Below are positions 42,215 to 49,908 of a stretch of 64,000 nucleotides of DNA, in pieces. The position numbers and the translations under genes were made by a program. Each line of letters starts with the position of its first letter. The stretch's first letter is position 1. The notes under the pieces are model-generated. The model saw only the letters and a program-made list of their open reading frames with translations, was not told where the DNA came from and did not search any database. Origin of the DNA: Natronobacterium haloterrestre (GTDB taxonomy: Archaea; Halobacteriota; Halobacteria; Halobacteriales; Natrialbaceae); contig NZ_FOKW01000007.1 in NCBI RefSeq assembly GCF_900112205.1, forward strand, positions 124,001-188,000, given 5' to 3'.

Positions 42215-42718
42215 ATGCTACCGCGTTCCGCGCCGTCGGACGATCTCGAAGACCGGGGTGAAGCGGCGGTCGAAACGTTGCTGACCGAGGTCGGTGAGCG
42301 ACTCGAGGACGCCGTGCGGACGTACACCCGGACCGGCGACGAGCGGAGCCGACTCGACCTCGCGGCGGGATGGACGGGAATCCGGCTCGATCTCGTCGAC
42401 GCGGGCGACGAACTGGTCGTCGTGGCCGACGTCCCGGGATACGAGCGCGACGATCTGACGGTTCGGCTCGAGGGGGAGACGCTGACGATCAGTGGAGATC
42501 GCTCCCGTGGGGAACCGGGAGCCGAATCGGTCCGCGACCGCACACCGCCCGCCTACCTCCGACGGGAGCGGACCGCCCGGTCGTTCGCCCGCCGCGTTCG
42601 CCTCCCGGAGCCGGTCGCGGCCGACGACGCGACGGCGTCGCTGGACGACGGCGTGTTGACCGTCCGGCTCCCGAAGTACGCGTCCACGATGGAACCGACG
42701 GAAATCGATATCGACTGA
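42215..42718 (+). CDS. Hsp20/alpha-crystallin small heat shock protein
   Basis: 167 residues. The N-terminal helices (DDLEDRGEAAVETLLTEVGERLEDAVRTYT) precede an alpha-crystallin domain: LDLVDAGDELVVVADVPGYERDDLTVRLEGETLTISGDR and FARRVRLPEPVAADDATASLDDGVLTVRLPK, where GVLTVRLPK is the hallmark motif. These ATP-independent chaperones assemble into oligomers. A TATA-like ccatacccatg is near the start. It is followed by an inverted repeat at 42736-42755. Confidence 0.93.
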   Translation: MLPRSAPSDDLEDRGEAAVETLLTEVGERLEDAVRTYTRTGDERSRLDLAAGWTGIRLDLVDAGDELVVVADVPGYERDDLTVRLEGETLTISGDRSRGEPGAESVRDRTPPAYLRRERTARSFARRVRLPEPVAADDATASLDDGVLTVRLPKYASTMEPTEIDID

Positions 42719-42735
42719 CACGTAGCGGGCGAGAG

Positions 42736-42755
42736 CCCACCCCTCCAGGGGTGGG
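42736..42755 (+). repeat. Hairpin resembling an IS200/IS605-family end
   Basis: An 8-bp perfect stem (cccacccc/ggggtggg) with loop tcca, followed by aggatgtcaa and preceded by gcgggcgagag. In haloarchaeal genomes this sequence type closes IS200/IS605-group (TnpB) elements. There is no transposase around it, so it would be a remnant; as an alternative it could serve as the Hsp20 terminator. Confidence 0.5.
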
Positions 42756-42774
42756 AGGATGTCAAGTTCCCGCG

Positions 42775-43788
42775 TCACTCCTCGCGTTCGAGGTTCAGCG
42801 CCTCGAAGAAGCGTCGGGTGAGCCGATCGCCGGCGAACTCGAGCAGCGCGTCAGCGTCGTCGGCGTCGTCGGCGAACAGCCCCAGTTCGATCCGGCCGCC
42901 GGCCATGTCGTGGTGCCCCCCGACCTCTCCGAGTTTTCCGTACGCCTCGACGAGGGTCTCGCCCATGTGGACGCGGGGGTCGATCGAGCGGCCGCTTATT
43001 CTGATCGCGTCGCCGACGATGCCGTAGACGAGGACGGTGTCGACCCCCTCGAGGTTGAGCAGGTAGTCCGCGGCCTGTGGGAGCGCGTCGCTCTCGGCCG
43101 TCTTGCCCGCGCTCGCGACCATCGAGGAGCCGCGTCGGTCCCGGGTCGCGATCGCCCGGCCGATGGCGTCGAGCGTCGCCGGTGAGAACGCGCTGCCGTA
43201 CAGTTGCTCGAGGGTCTCGAGGTCCGCCTCGGGGTAGACCGCCAGCGCGGCCTCGTACTCCCGGCGCGTCGGATCCCGGACGAAGTCGAGCCGTTCCCGA
43301 TGGAGGGCAAACAGCAGGGCCGAAGCTAGCCGCGTCGTCAACTCGACCTCGAGATCGGTGAGATACTCGACGAAGATGGTCGCCGTCGCGCCGGACTCGG
43401 TCCGGACGTCCGCGAACGCGACCTCGTCCGAGCCGTCCGCGTTCGGATCCGGATGGTGGTCGACGACGATGTCGGGTTCGACCTCGGAGACTTCCGTGTT
43501 CCCGCCGGCTCGGGTGTGGTCGACGAACGCGACCCGTTCGTGGTCCTCGAGCGCGACCGTGGAGACGTGCCCGAGGTCTATCTCGAGCATGTTGACGAAC
43601 GCGCGGTTTTGCTGGTGAGATATCTCGCCGCCGTACCCGATCGTCACCCCGTCGACCCCGGTATCGAGGGCGATCGCTTCGAGCGCGAGGGCGCTCGCGA
43701 GACAGTCGGGATCCGGATCGTCGTGACAGACGATCGCGAGCGACTCGGTCGACTCGAGGACCGCGGCGAGGTCTGCCGCGCGGCTCAT
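42775..43788 (-). CDS. DHH/DHHA1 phosphoesterase
   Basis: 337 residues from the ATG at 43788. SLAIVCHDDPDPDCLASALALEAIAL (motif CHDDPDPD), VAFVDHTRAGG, VDHHPDP and GGHHDMAGGRIEL are the DHH motifs I-IV and the DHHA1 substrate-binding GGGH-like part. The enzyme should hydrolyse small phosphodiesters such as nanoRNA, pAp or cyclic dinucleotides, with two Mn2+ ions. Nearest relatives in archaea are nanoRNase/pAp-phosphatase-like proteins. The frame extends upstream to 44274 antisense to the GNAT gene; that part is not credible. Confidence 0.9.
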   Translation of the reverse strand: MSRAADLAAVLESTESLAIVCHDDPDPDCLASALALEAIALDTGVDGVTIGYGGEISHQQNRAFVNMLEIDLGHVSTVALEDHERVAFVDHTRAGGNTEVSEVEPDIVVDHHPDPNADGSDEVAFADVRTESGATATIFVEYLTDLEVELTTRLASALLFALHRERLDFVRDPTRREYEAALAVYPEADLETLEQLYGSAFSPATLDAIGRAIATRDRRGSSMVASAGKTAESDALPQAADYLLNLEGVDTVLVYGIVGDAIRISGRSIDPRVHMGETLVEAYGKLGEVGGHHDMAGGRIELGLFADDADDADALLEFAGDRLTRRFFEALNLEREE

Positions 43789-43920
43789 GTTCGAACCTAC
43801 GGGAAGCAGCGGTTTCAACCCAGCGTCGGCGTGAGTCGGGAAGTGGCGAATTCCCTGCTCGCCGGCACCGGCGAACGTGTCAACGAAATCACTATACTGC
43901 CGGACGACGAGGGGACACCC

Positions 43921-44403
43921 GTGGTCTCGATCCGAACCGCGATCCGCGACGACGCACTCGAGATGGCACGAATAGAGGCCGACGCCCTCCGACGGCGCGC
44001 GGCCGACCGGTACACCGGGGAGCAACTGAGGCTCCTGCTTCCGGACGACGGGATCCCCGACGAGGAGTTCGACGGCGACGCAACCCGGCCGGTCGTCGCC
44101 GAACGCGACGGCTCGGTCGTCGGCTGGGGCAGCCTCCACCTCGAGGACCGTTCGGCCGTCATCGCGGCGACGTTCGTCGACCCCGAACATGCGAGGTCCG
44201 GGGTCGGGCGGGAAATCGTCGATCACCTGCTGTCCGTCGCCCGCGAGGAGGGCTACGAGACGGTGACGGTCCACGCCTCACTCAACGCCGTCGGGTTCTA
44301 CGAAGTGGCCGGATTCGAGCGCGTGCGGGAGATAGACATCGCTGGTCCCGCCGGTGCGGGGGTCGACGTTCCCGCCGTGCTGATGCGGACGACGCTTTCC
44401 TGA
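43921..44403 (+). CDS. GNAT-family N-acetyltransferase
   Basis: 160 residues from a GTG at 43921 (VVSIRTAIRDDALEMARIEADALRRRA). FVDPEHARSGVGREIVDHLLSVAREEGYETVTVHASLNAVGFYEVAGF contains the R/QxxGxG/A acetyl-CoA loop (ARSGVGRE) and the NxxAxxFYxxxGF end. A TATA-like ctatact at about 43894-43899 is ~25 nt upstream, supporting the start. Substrate unknown. Divergent from the DHH gene. Confidence 0.87.
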   Translation: MVSIRTAIRDDALEMARIEADALRRRAADRYTGEQLRLLLPDDGIPDEEFDGDATRPVVAERDGSVVGWGSLHLEDRSAVIAATFVDPEHARSGVGREIVDHLLSVAREEGYETVTVHASLNAVGFYEVAGFERVREIDIAGPAGAGVDVPAVLMRTTLS

Positions 44404-44718
44404 TCGGCCCGCTCGGGTCGACCGGCGAGCGCTCGACCGGCCGCCGGAGTTCTCCCGTGCCCGGCCGTCAGGTGCCCGTGTCGTCTCCCGAACCGGTTCG
44501 GGAGGAGACATAGGGGAGCCCCGTTCGTCCCTTCGAATACGGACGCCGTGCCGTCGGTTTCGGCGGTCCGGCCGATCGACCGCCGTCGGCAATGGGGGGA
44601 CTGCACTCGCAGGACGGCGCGATAGCGAAAGCGACGCGAATCGATGCCCGATCAGCCGACGGAAACCGACACGCGACGTTTGCACGCTCGAACACCCGCG
44701 ACTCGAGGGACGGACACT
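44404..44718. other. Intergenic region before the CtaA/CtaB fusion
   Basis: 315 nt with no frame I trust. It holds the 20-bp perfect palindrome at 44485-44504. The leader just upstream of the ATG at 44719 has no clear TATA within 25-40 nt, so the transcript may begin well upstream, closer to the palindrome. Confidence 0.4.
44485..44504. promoter_or_regulatory. 20-bp palindrome with CGAA-N4-TTCG core
   Basis: ctcccgaaccggttcgggag reads the same on both strands and contains CGAACCGGTTCG at 44489-44500. This matches the NarO-type semipalindrome I recall from Haloferax denitrification promoters. It is 215 nt upstream of the ctaA/ctaB ATG and 81 nt after the GNAT stop, so it could alternatively be a terminator hairpin. 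Confidence 0.45.
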
Positions 44719-46185
44719 ATGATGCCACCAATCGATCGTCGACGGTTCGGAGATTTGCTCGGGGCGACTGCCATCGCCGCCTATCTGCTGATCGCCCTCG
44801 GAACTGCCGTGTCAACGACCGGGAGCGGTTCCTCCTGTACGACCTGGCCCAGTTGCTCGAGCGACTGGACGATCGGACCGATGACCGGCGACGCCCTGCT
44901 GTTCTGGGGCCACCGCGCTGCCGCGCTCGCGGCCGGCCTCCTCGTCGTCGCAACCGCCCTCGCCGCGTGGCGACTCGACGTCGACCGCCGCGCGAAGGCC
45001 GGCATCGCGGTCGCCGTCGTCCTCTTCCCGGTCCAGGTCGCGCTCGGGGCCGCGCTCGTACTCGGTGCCTCGACGCTCGTCGGCGTCGCGCACCTCGTCT
45101 TCGCGATGGCCATCTTCGGCGGCCTGCTGGGCGCGCTGGCGGTGACACTGGAGAACCGCGCGCTCGAGCGCGAGCAGGGGGAGACCGACCTCACGGAACC
45201 GCTCGCGTCGGACCCCACGCTGGCCCCGGACCGGGCCGGAGATTCCCCCGATGAACCCGCATCGGGGGCCTCGACCGAGGTTCGGATCGAGGACCTGGGA
45301 ACGGTCGAACGGCTCCGGCGAACGGCCGGCGCGTACCTGACGCTGACCAAGCCCAAACTCATGTGGCTGCTCTGTCTGGTCGCGCTGGCGGGCGTCGGGC
45401 TGGCGACGGTCACCGGCGAGTCGGTCGCCGTGAGCACGGTCGCCGCGACGCTGCTCGGCGGCGTGCTGGCGATCGGCGCCTCGGGGACGTTCAACCACGT
45501 CCTCGAGCGCGACCGCGACCGAAAGATGGATCGGACGAACGATCGGCCGCTCGTCCACGACCTCGTTCCCGTCCGCAATGCCGTCGCCTTCGCCGTCTGC
45601 CTCGTCGCCGCCTCGATGGCCGTCATGCTGACCTGGGTGAACGCGCTGGCTGCGGGGTTGACCCTCGCTGCAATCGCGTACTACTCGGTCCTCTATACCG
45701 CCGTCCTGAAGCCGAACACGGCCTGGAACACGGTACTCGGCGGCGGTGCGGGAGCCCTGCCGGCGCTGATCGGCTGGGCGGCGGTCACCGGCAGCGTCGG
45801 TCTCCCCGCCGTGGTGCTCGCCGCGGTCATCTTCTGGTGGACCCCCGCCCACTTCTACAGCCTCGCGATCGCCTACCGGGAGGATTACGCCAGGGGCGGC
45901 TTCCCGATGTTCCCCGTCGTCGAGGGCGTGCTGACAGCCCGGCGACACGTCCTGCTCTTCCTCGGGGCGACGTTGCTCTCGGCGAGCCTGCTGGGCTGGC
46001 TCGCCGGCCTGGGCTGGCTCTACACGGTGACGTCGGTCGGGCTCGGGGCCGTCTTCCTCCGATCGGTCGTCCGCCAGTACCGCGAGTCCACCGACGACGC
46101 GGCGCTCAGGTCGTTCTACGTTTCCAACTACTACCTCGGGGCGATCCTCGTCACGATCGTTCTCGAGACGATCGTCGTCGCGTGA
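44719..46185 (+). CDS. Heme O/A synthase: half-length CtaA fused to CtaB
   Basis: 488 residues. The first ~150 form four helices like one half of heme A synthase (RFGDLLGATAIAAYLLIALGTAVSTTGSGSSCTTWPSC, FWGHRAAALAAGLLVVATALAAW, GVAHLVFAMAIFGGLLGALAV), with the two His residues of one heme pair and Cys residues CTTWPSC in the first loop. After an acidic linker (about 155-205) comes protoheme IX farnesyltransferase CtaB: YLTLTKPKLMWLLCLVALAGVG, ASGTFNHVLERDRDRKMDRTNDRPL (the NxxxDxxxD region) and WTPAHFYSLAIAYREDYARGG. Archaeal CtaA proteins of half length are known, and they may dimerise. The product would supply heme o or a to the nearby heme-copper enzyme. Start at 44719 rather than 44644 by alignment. 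Confidence 0.87.
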   Translation: MMPPIDRRRFGDLLGATAIAAYLLIALGTAVSTTGSGSSCTTWPSCSSDWTIGPMTGDALLFWGHRAAALAAGLLVVATALAAWRLDVDRRAKAGIAVAVVLFPVQVALGAALVLGASTLVGVAHLVFAMAIFGGLLGALAVTLENRALEREQGETDLTEPLASDPTLAPDRAGDSPDEPASGASTEVRIEDLGTVERLRRTAGAYLTLTKPKLMWLLCLVALAGVGLATVTGESVAVSTVAATLLGGVLAIGASGTFNHVLERDRDRKMDRTNDRPLVHDLVPVRNAVAFAVCLVAASMAVMLTWVNALAAGLTLAAIAYYSVLYTAVLKPNTAWNTVLGGGAGALPALIGWAAVTGSVGLPAVVLAAVIFWWTPAHFYSLAIAYREDYARGGFPMFPVVEGVLTARRHVLLFLGATLLSASLLGWLAGLGWLYTVTSVGLGAVFLRSVVRQYRESTDDAALRSFYVSNYYLGAILVTIVLETIVVA

Positions 46186-46248
46186 GGACACACCCTCACG
46201 GCCCGTCCGACGATCCCGAATTCCGCCTCGCACCCCCGTTTTAGCGGA

Positions 46249-46260
46249 CGAACCCATTCG
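46249..46260. promoter_or_regulatory. CGAA-N4-TTCG motif before the winged-helix gene
   Basis: CGAACCCATTCG, 66 nt upstream of the ATG at 46326 and about 35 nt upstream of a TATA-like cgtaaacc (about 46294). This is the usual place for an activator site in haloarchaea. Confidence 0.5.
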
Positions 46261-46325
46261 TGTCGAATCCCGAAGACTGGGAACCGGACACGGTCGTAAA
46301 CCACGTTCACGTTCTATACTCTCGT

Positions 46326-46697
46326 ATGAGCAAGTCAACCGATCCGGCGAAACCCTGCAACGGTGCCGAGCGAGCGTGGGAACAGGGCTGTGACCCGTCG
46401 CTGATCGTCGACACGATCGCCGATCCGACCGCCAGACGCATCTACGAGGCGATCGAGCTCCCGACTACCGCTCGAGAGCTAGCCGCGGAACTCGATCTGC
46501 CGGATTCGACGACCTACCGGAAGCTCTCGAAGCTCGAGGAGGCCGGCCTGATTCGCGAGCTAGATCAGGGGCCGAACGTCGACCAGCCGGCCCGATACGT
46601 GCGGCGGATCGACCGCGTTTCCGTGACCAGCGACGGCGAACTCCGTATCGACTGTCGCAAGGGTGGCAAGAACGTGTTCTGCAACCCGGACATCTGA
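46326..46697 (+). CDS. Winged-helix regulator with paired terminal cysteines
   Basis: 123 residues from the ATG at 46326; a GTG at 46260 would overlap the palindrome and is less likely. The centre is an ArsR-like winged helix (LIVDTIADPTARRIYEAIELPTTARELAAELDLPDSTTYRKLSKLEEAGLIREL). Two Cys lie before it (C11, C22) and two after (C110, C119), so together they could form one metal or Fe-S site. It sits between heme a/o synthesis and the heme d1 operon and has its own CGAA-N4-TTCG site. A local regulator responding to NO, oxygen or copper is a reasonable guess, not shown. Confidence 0.83.
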   Translation: MSKSTDPAKPCNGAERAWEQGCDPSLIVDTIADPTARRIYEAIELPTTARELAAELDLPDSTTYRKLSKLEEAGLIRELDQGPNVDQPARYVRRIDRVSVTSDGELRIDCRKGGKNVFCNPDI

Positions 46698-46711
46698 GCG
46701 ACGCAGGACCG

Positions 46712-46759
46712 CGATCACGATCACGATCACGTTCACGTTCACGTTACCGTTACCGTTCA
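46712..46759. repeat. Hexanucleotide repeat array
   Basis: Eight in-phase 6-mers: cgatca three times, cgttca twice, cgttac twice, cgttca once. It lies between the convergent winged-helix and ferredoxin genes. Related short-period repeats encode low-complexity patches elsewhere in the window. Confidence 0.85.
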
Positions 46760-46805
46760 CGATCGCCGCTGCGGACCCGACGGACGGGCCCGCGACCAAC
46801 CCGCG

Positions 46806-47144
46806 CTACTCGTCCGTCGTGACCTCGAGATCGCCGTGGACTTCGGTCTGACAGGCCAACCGACGCCGAGATTGGTCGGCGTCGGTTTCGTCTCCGTCTC
46901 CGTCTCCGCCTCCTCCTTCTCCCTCGCAGGGACTGTCCTCGCACGGCTCCGACAGCCGATTCCGCTCCGCCTCCGTCAACTCGTTGGTCTCGCCCGCCAC
47001 GGTGACGGCACACATGCCGCAGACGCCGTTGCCGCACAGCGAGACGGGGGTCGCACTCGAGAGGGCACCCCTGGGGAGCGCCCGCAGGAGGTTGCGGCCG
47101 TCCTCGCACTCGATCCGTTCGCCGTCGAAGCGTATCGTTGGCAT
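46806..47144 (-). CDS. [2Fe-2S] ferredoxin, last gene of the heme d1 operon
   Basis: 112 residues. Plant-type motif LCGNGVCGMCAVTVAGETN (C-x4-C-x2-C) with a fourth Cys in RRRLACQTEVHG, preceded by an acidic insertion (CEDSPCEGEGGGGDGDGDETDADQ) that carries two extra Cys. The order is right for a [2Fe-2S] cluster with the fourth ligand 50 residues on, longer than usual because of the insertion. It starts 11 bases after the hemA stop, so it is probably cotranscribed. Possible electron donor to NirJ (radical SAM needs reduction) or to a NirF-like step; inference from position. Confidence 0.85.
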   Translation of the reverse strand: MPTIRFDGERIECEDGRNLLRALPRGALSSATPVSLCGNGVCGMCAVTVAGETNELTEAERNRLSEPCEDSPCEGEGGGGDGDGDETDADQSRRRLACQTEVHGDLEVTTDE

Positions 47145-47155
47145 GGCTGCGATCT

Positions 47156-48616
47156 TCAGTCGTCCGCATCGCTTTCGTCGGCGATCGATAGCTCGAACAG
47201 TTCGCGTGCCGCCCGCAGCAACTCGGGATCGTCCTCCCGGGCCGCCTCGCGGAGCCGATCCGTCGGCGGCCCGAACAGCCGGCCGGCGAAGGAGGTGGCG
47301 AACTCCTCGAGGACCTGCTCCGGGTCGGCCTCGCCGTCCCGGAGTCGGTTCCGGGCCCGCTCGAGTTCGGCCTCGCGAACCGCCGCGGCGTGTTCGTGCA
47401 GCGCGCGCAGCGTCTCCTCGGCGCGGTTCTCGCGTTCCCGCCGAACGAACCGGACCAGATGCTCGTCGATCAGGGCCTCGGCGTCCGGCACCGCCCGTCG
47501 ACGGCTCGTCCGGTCGCTTGCGAGCCGCTGGACGTCCTCGAGCGACCAGTACTCGATCGCCGTCCGTTCGGCGAGCGCCCGGTCGACGTCCGCCGGGTTA
47601 CCGAGGTCGACGACGGCCGTCGGCGTCGCCTCGCCGTCGGTCGCGAGCGCGTCGGTCCCGACGACCGGCTCGTCGGCCCCCGTCGCCGTGACGACCGCGT
47701 CCGCCGGGACGACGATTTCGTCGACCCGCTCGAGGCCGACGGCGACGCCGGCCTCGGTCGCGAGTTCGCGCGCCCGCTCGACGGTGCGGTTCGCGGCGTC
47801 GATCCGGACCGCCGGCCAGCGATCGCGGATCGCCTCGACGGCCGCCCGGATCACCTCGCCGGCGCCGACGACGGCGATCCGTTCGGGCGCGTCGACGCTC
47901 CCGGCGAGCAGGTCGCGAGCCGCCGTTCCGTAGTCGAGGCGGCCGTCGGCGATGCCGGTCTCGGCCCGGCAGGTCCGCCCGGCTCGCAGCCCGCACTCCG
48001 CCGCCCGGCCGACGACGCCGTCGACCAGCCCTTCCTCGTCGGCGGCCTCCAGGGCGCGGCGAAGTTGCCCGATGATCTCGTCCTCTCCGAGGATCGGGCT
48101 CTCGAGTCCGGCCGCGAGCCGCGACAGGTGTTCGACGGCGTCGAGGCCGGTGTAGATCCGTCCGCTCTCGGCGTCCGCGGGCAGCGACAGCGTCCGCCGG
48201 GCCGCCTCGAGGGCGGCCGGCAGATCCGACGGCGACCGTCCGCCGACGTAGACCTCGACGCGGTTGCAGGTCGCGAGCACGAAACACTCGGTGATCCGAT
48301 CCGTCGCGACGACCGATTCCGCGGCCGCGACCGGGTCCTCGGGCGCGAGGTCGCCGATCCGTTCGAGCGAGCCGTCGTCGCCCGCGACGGTCAGGCAGGC
48401 GAGCCGTTCGATCGATCGAGGCTCCGCGTCGCTCGCTGTCCCTTCGTTCGCGTTCGTCGGCGAAGCCGAGGCTGACGTGGACGACGCAGCGGCCGTCCCG
48501 TTCTCGCTCGAACTCGAGCGCGATTGCGTTCGTGGATGCGGCCGCGAACGCGACCGTGAATGTGAACTCGATCTCGAGTGCGGCCCCGAACGCGGGGATT
48601 GGATCGGATCTGACAT
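47156..48616 (-). CDS. hemA: Glutamyl-tRNA reductase (HemA) in the heme d1 operon
   Basis: 486 residues from the ATG at 48616. The first ~68 residues are a low-complexity Ser/Arg/Thr/Ala segment not found in HemA. Then come the catalytic domain (ECFVLATCNRVEVYVGG, nucleophile C117), RLAAGLESPILGEDEIIGQLRRALEAA, the NADPH domain (RIAVVGAGEVIRAAVEAI) and the C-terminal helical dimerisation domain (LRALHEHAAAVREAELERARNRLRDG). It reduces glutamyl-tRNA to glutamate-1-semialdehyde, the start of tetrapyrrole synthesis. A haloarchaeal chromosome normally has hemA beside siroheme genes; here it is 5 nt from nirJ, so it may be a dedicated second copy raising tetrapyrrole flux for heme d1. A frame to 48817 adds a poor N-terminus. 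Confidence 0.9.
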   Translation of the reverse strand: MSDPIQSPRSGPHSRSSSHSRSRSRPHPRTQSRSSSSENGTAAASSTSASASPTNANEGTASDAEPRSIERLACLTVAGDDGSLERIGDLAPEDPVAAAESVVATDRITECFVLATCNRVEVYVGGRSPSDLPAALEAARRTLSLPADAESGRIYTGLDAVEHLSRLAAGLESPILGEDEIIGQLRRALEAADEEGLVDGVVGRAAECGLRAGRTCRAETGIADGRLDYGTAARDLLAGSVDAPERIAVVGAGEVIRAAVEAIRDRWPAVRIDAANRTVERARELATEAGVAVGLERVDEIVVPADAVVTATGADEPVVGTDALATDGEATPTAVVDLGNPADVDRALAERTAIEYWSLEDVQRLASDRTSRRRAVPDAEALIDEHLVRFVRRERENRAEETLRALHEHAAAVREAELERARNRLRDGEADPEQVLEEFATSFAGRLFGPPTDRLREAAREDDPELLRAARELFELSIADESDADD

Positions 48617-48621
48617 GGTTC

Positions 48622-49908
48622 TCAGGTTCGAAGCGTGTCGGTCGGGACGTCGGTCGGCTCCCGGACGGTCCCGCTCTCTCCCCCTCTCTCGCCGAGGCCG
48701 AGTTCCTCGTCGGTCAGGTAACACCGCGGGTCCTCGGCCCAGAGGTCGCCGTTCTCGGCGACCGCGCGGGCCCGGGAGTTGCCCCCGCAGACCTCCTTGA
48801 ACGGACACTCGCCGCACCGGCCCTCGAGGTGGCGGCTCGGTTCGGCGAGTTTCGACCAGACGTCGCTGTCCTCGAGGACCGCCTCGAGCGGCCGCTCGCG
48901 AATGTTGCCCATCGTGATCGTCGGCAGGAACATGCTCGGGTGGACGTCGCCGCGGTAGTCGACGTTGACCACCTTCGGGCCGCCGTCGCCCTTCTTGACG
49001 ACGCGGCCGGGGCCGTCCTCGAACAGCAACTCGCGGGCGCGGTCGGCCCGTTCGGGCAACTCGCGCTGGATCTTCCGGTAGAGGTAGACCGCGTCGGCGT
49101 AGTTGCCCGCCGAGAGCAGCTGCATGCCGGGGTCGGTCTCGGCCAGCTCGAGCGTGCGCTCGAAGAGGTAGTCGACCATCTCTCGGGTGCGCTCGAACGG
49201 GAGATCGGTGTCGGTGATCGTCCCGCCCCGGCCCGTGTAGATCAGGTGGAAGACGTTGAGCCGGTCGACCTCGAGGTCGACGGCCAGGTCGACGAGGTCG
49301 GGGAGGTCCTCGATCGTCTCGCGGGTCATCGTCGAACGGATCCCGGTGCTCATCCCGGCGTCCTGGGCGTTCTCGATCCCCTCGAGGGCCGCCTCGAACG
49401 AGCCCTCCTTGCCGCGGAACTCGTCGTGGGTGTCGCCGACGCCGTCCAGCGAGACGCCGACGTAGGCCATCCCCGCGTCGGCGACGGCCTCCGCGCGCTC
49501 GGGGGTGAGATAGGTGCCGTTGCTCGAGGCGATGGTCCGCATCCCCTGCCGGTCGGCGTAGGCTGCGAGTTCGGCGATGTCCTCGCGGACGAACGGTTCA
49601 CCGCCGCTGAAGACCAGCACGGGGACGTTCGCGTCGGCGAGGTCGTCGATGAACGCCTTCGCCTCGGCGGTCGAGAGCTCCTCGTCCGAACGGCTGTCGA
49701 CCGCGCCGAAGTAGCAGTGCTGACACCGGAGGTTGCAGGCGGGCGTGGTGTTCCAGACGACCAGCGGGACGAGCGGCGAGTCCTCGTCGCCCCCGTCGTC
49801 GGAGCGGTCGCCCCGCTCGCCACCCTCCCTTCCCCCGAACGTCCGCTCGTACTTCATCCCCTCGGGGCGGTTGTCGATGCCGTTGACGAATCTGGTGAGG
49901 TCGATCAT
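48622..49908 (-). CDS. nirJ: Heme d1 biosynthesis radical SAM protein NirJ
   Basis: 428 residues from the ATG at 49908. N-terminal radical SAM motif VWNTTPACNLRCQHCYFGA (C58, C62, C65) and SGGEPFVREDIAELAAYAD (GGEP SAM motif); a C-terminal auxiliary-cluster group CGECPFKEVCGGNSRARAVAENGDLWAEDPRCYL as in NirJ and AhbC. NirJ removes propionate side chains of 12,18-didecarboxysiroheme to make the d1 ring carbonyls; AhbC makes heme from the same substrate, and the two are close relatives. NirJ is preferred because of the d1 enzyme and NirF-like genes beside it. A short acidic insertion (residues 25-45) is unusual. It overlaps the next gene upstream by four bases. Confidence 0.87.
   Translation of the reverse strand: MIDLTRFVNGIDNRPEGMKYERTFGGREGGERGDRSDDGGDEDSPLVPLVVWNTTPACNLRCQHCYFGAVDSRSDEELSTAEAKAFIDDLADANVPVLVFSGGEPFVREDIAELAAYADRQGMRTIASSNGTYLTPERAEAVADAGMAYVGVSLDGVGDTHDEFRGKEGSFEAALEGIENAQDAGMSTGIRSTMTRETIEDLPDLVDLAVDLEVDRLNVFHLIYTGRGGTITDTDLPFERTREMVDYLFERTLELAETDPGMQLLSAGNYADAVYLYRKIQRELPERADRARELLFEDGPGRVVKKGDGGPKVVNVDYRGDVHPSMFLPTITMGNIRERPLEAVLEDSDVWSKLAEPSRHLEGRCGECPFKEVCGGNSRARAVAENGDLWAEDPRCYLTDEELGLGERGGESGTVREPTDVPTDTLRT

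Noticed and set aside
44485..44504. Palindrome as simple rho-like terminator only
   Set aside because: Not excluded, but the CGAA-N4-TTCG core shared with three other control regions makes a binding site at least as likely.
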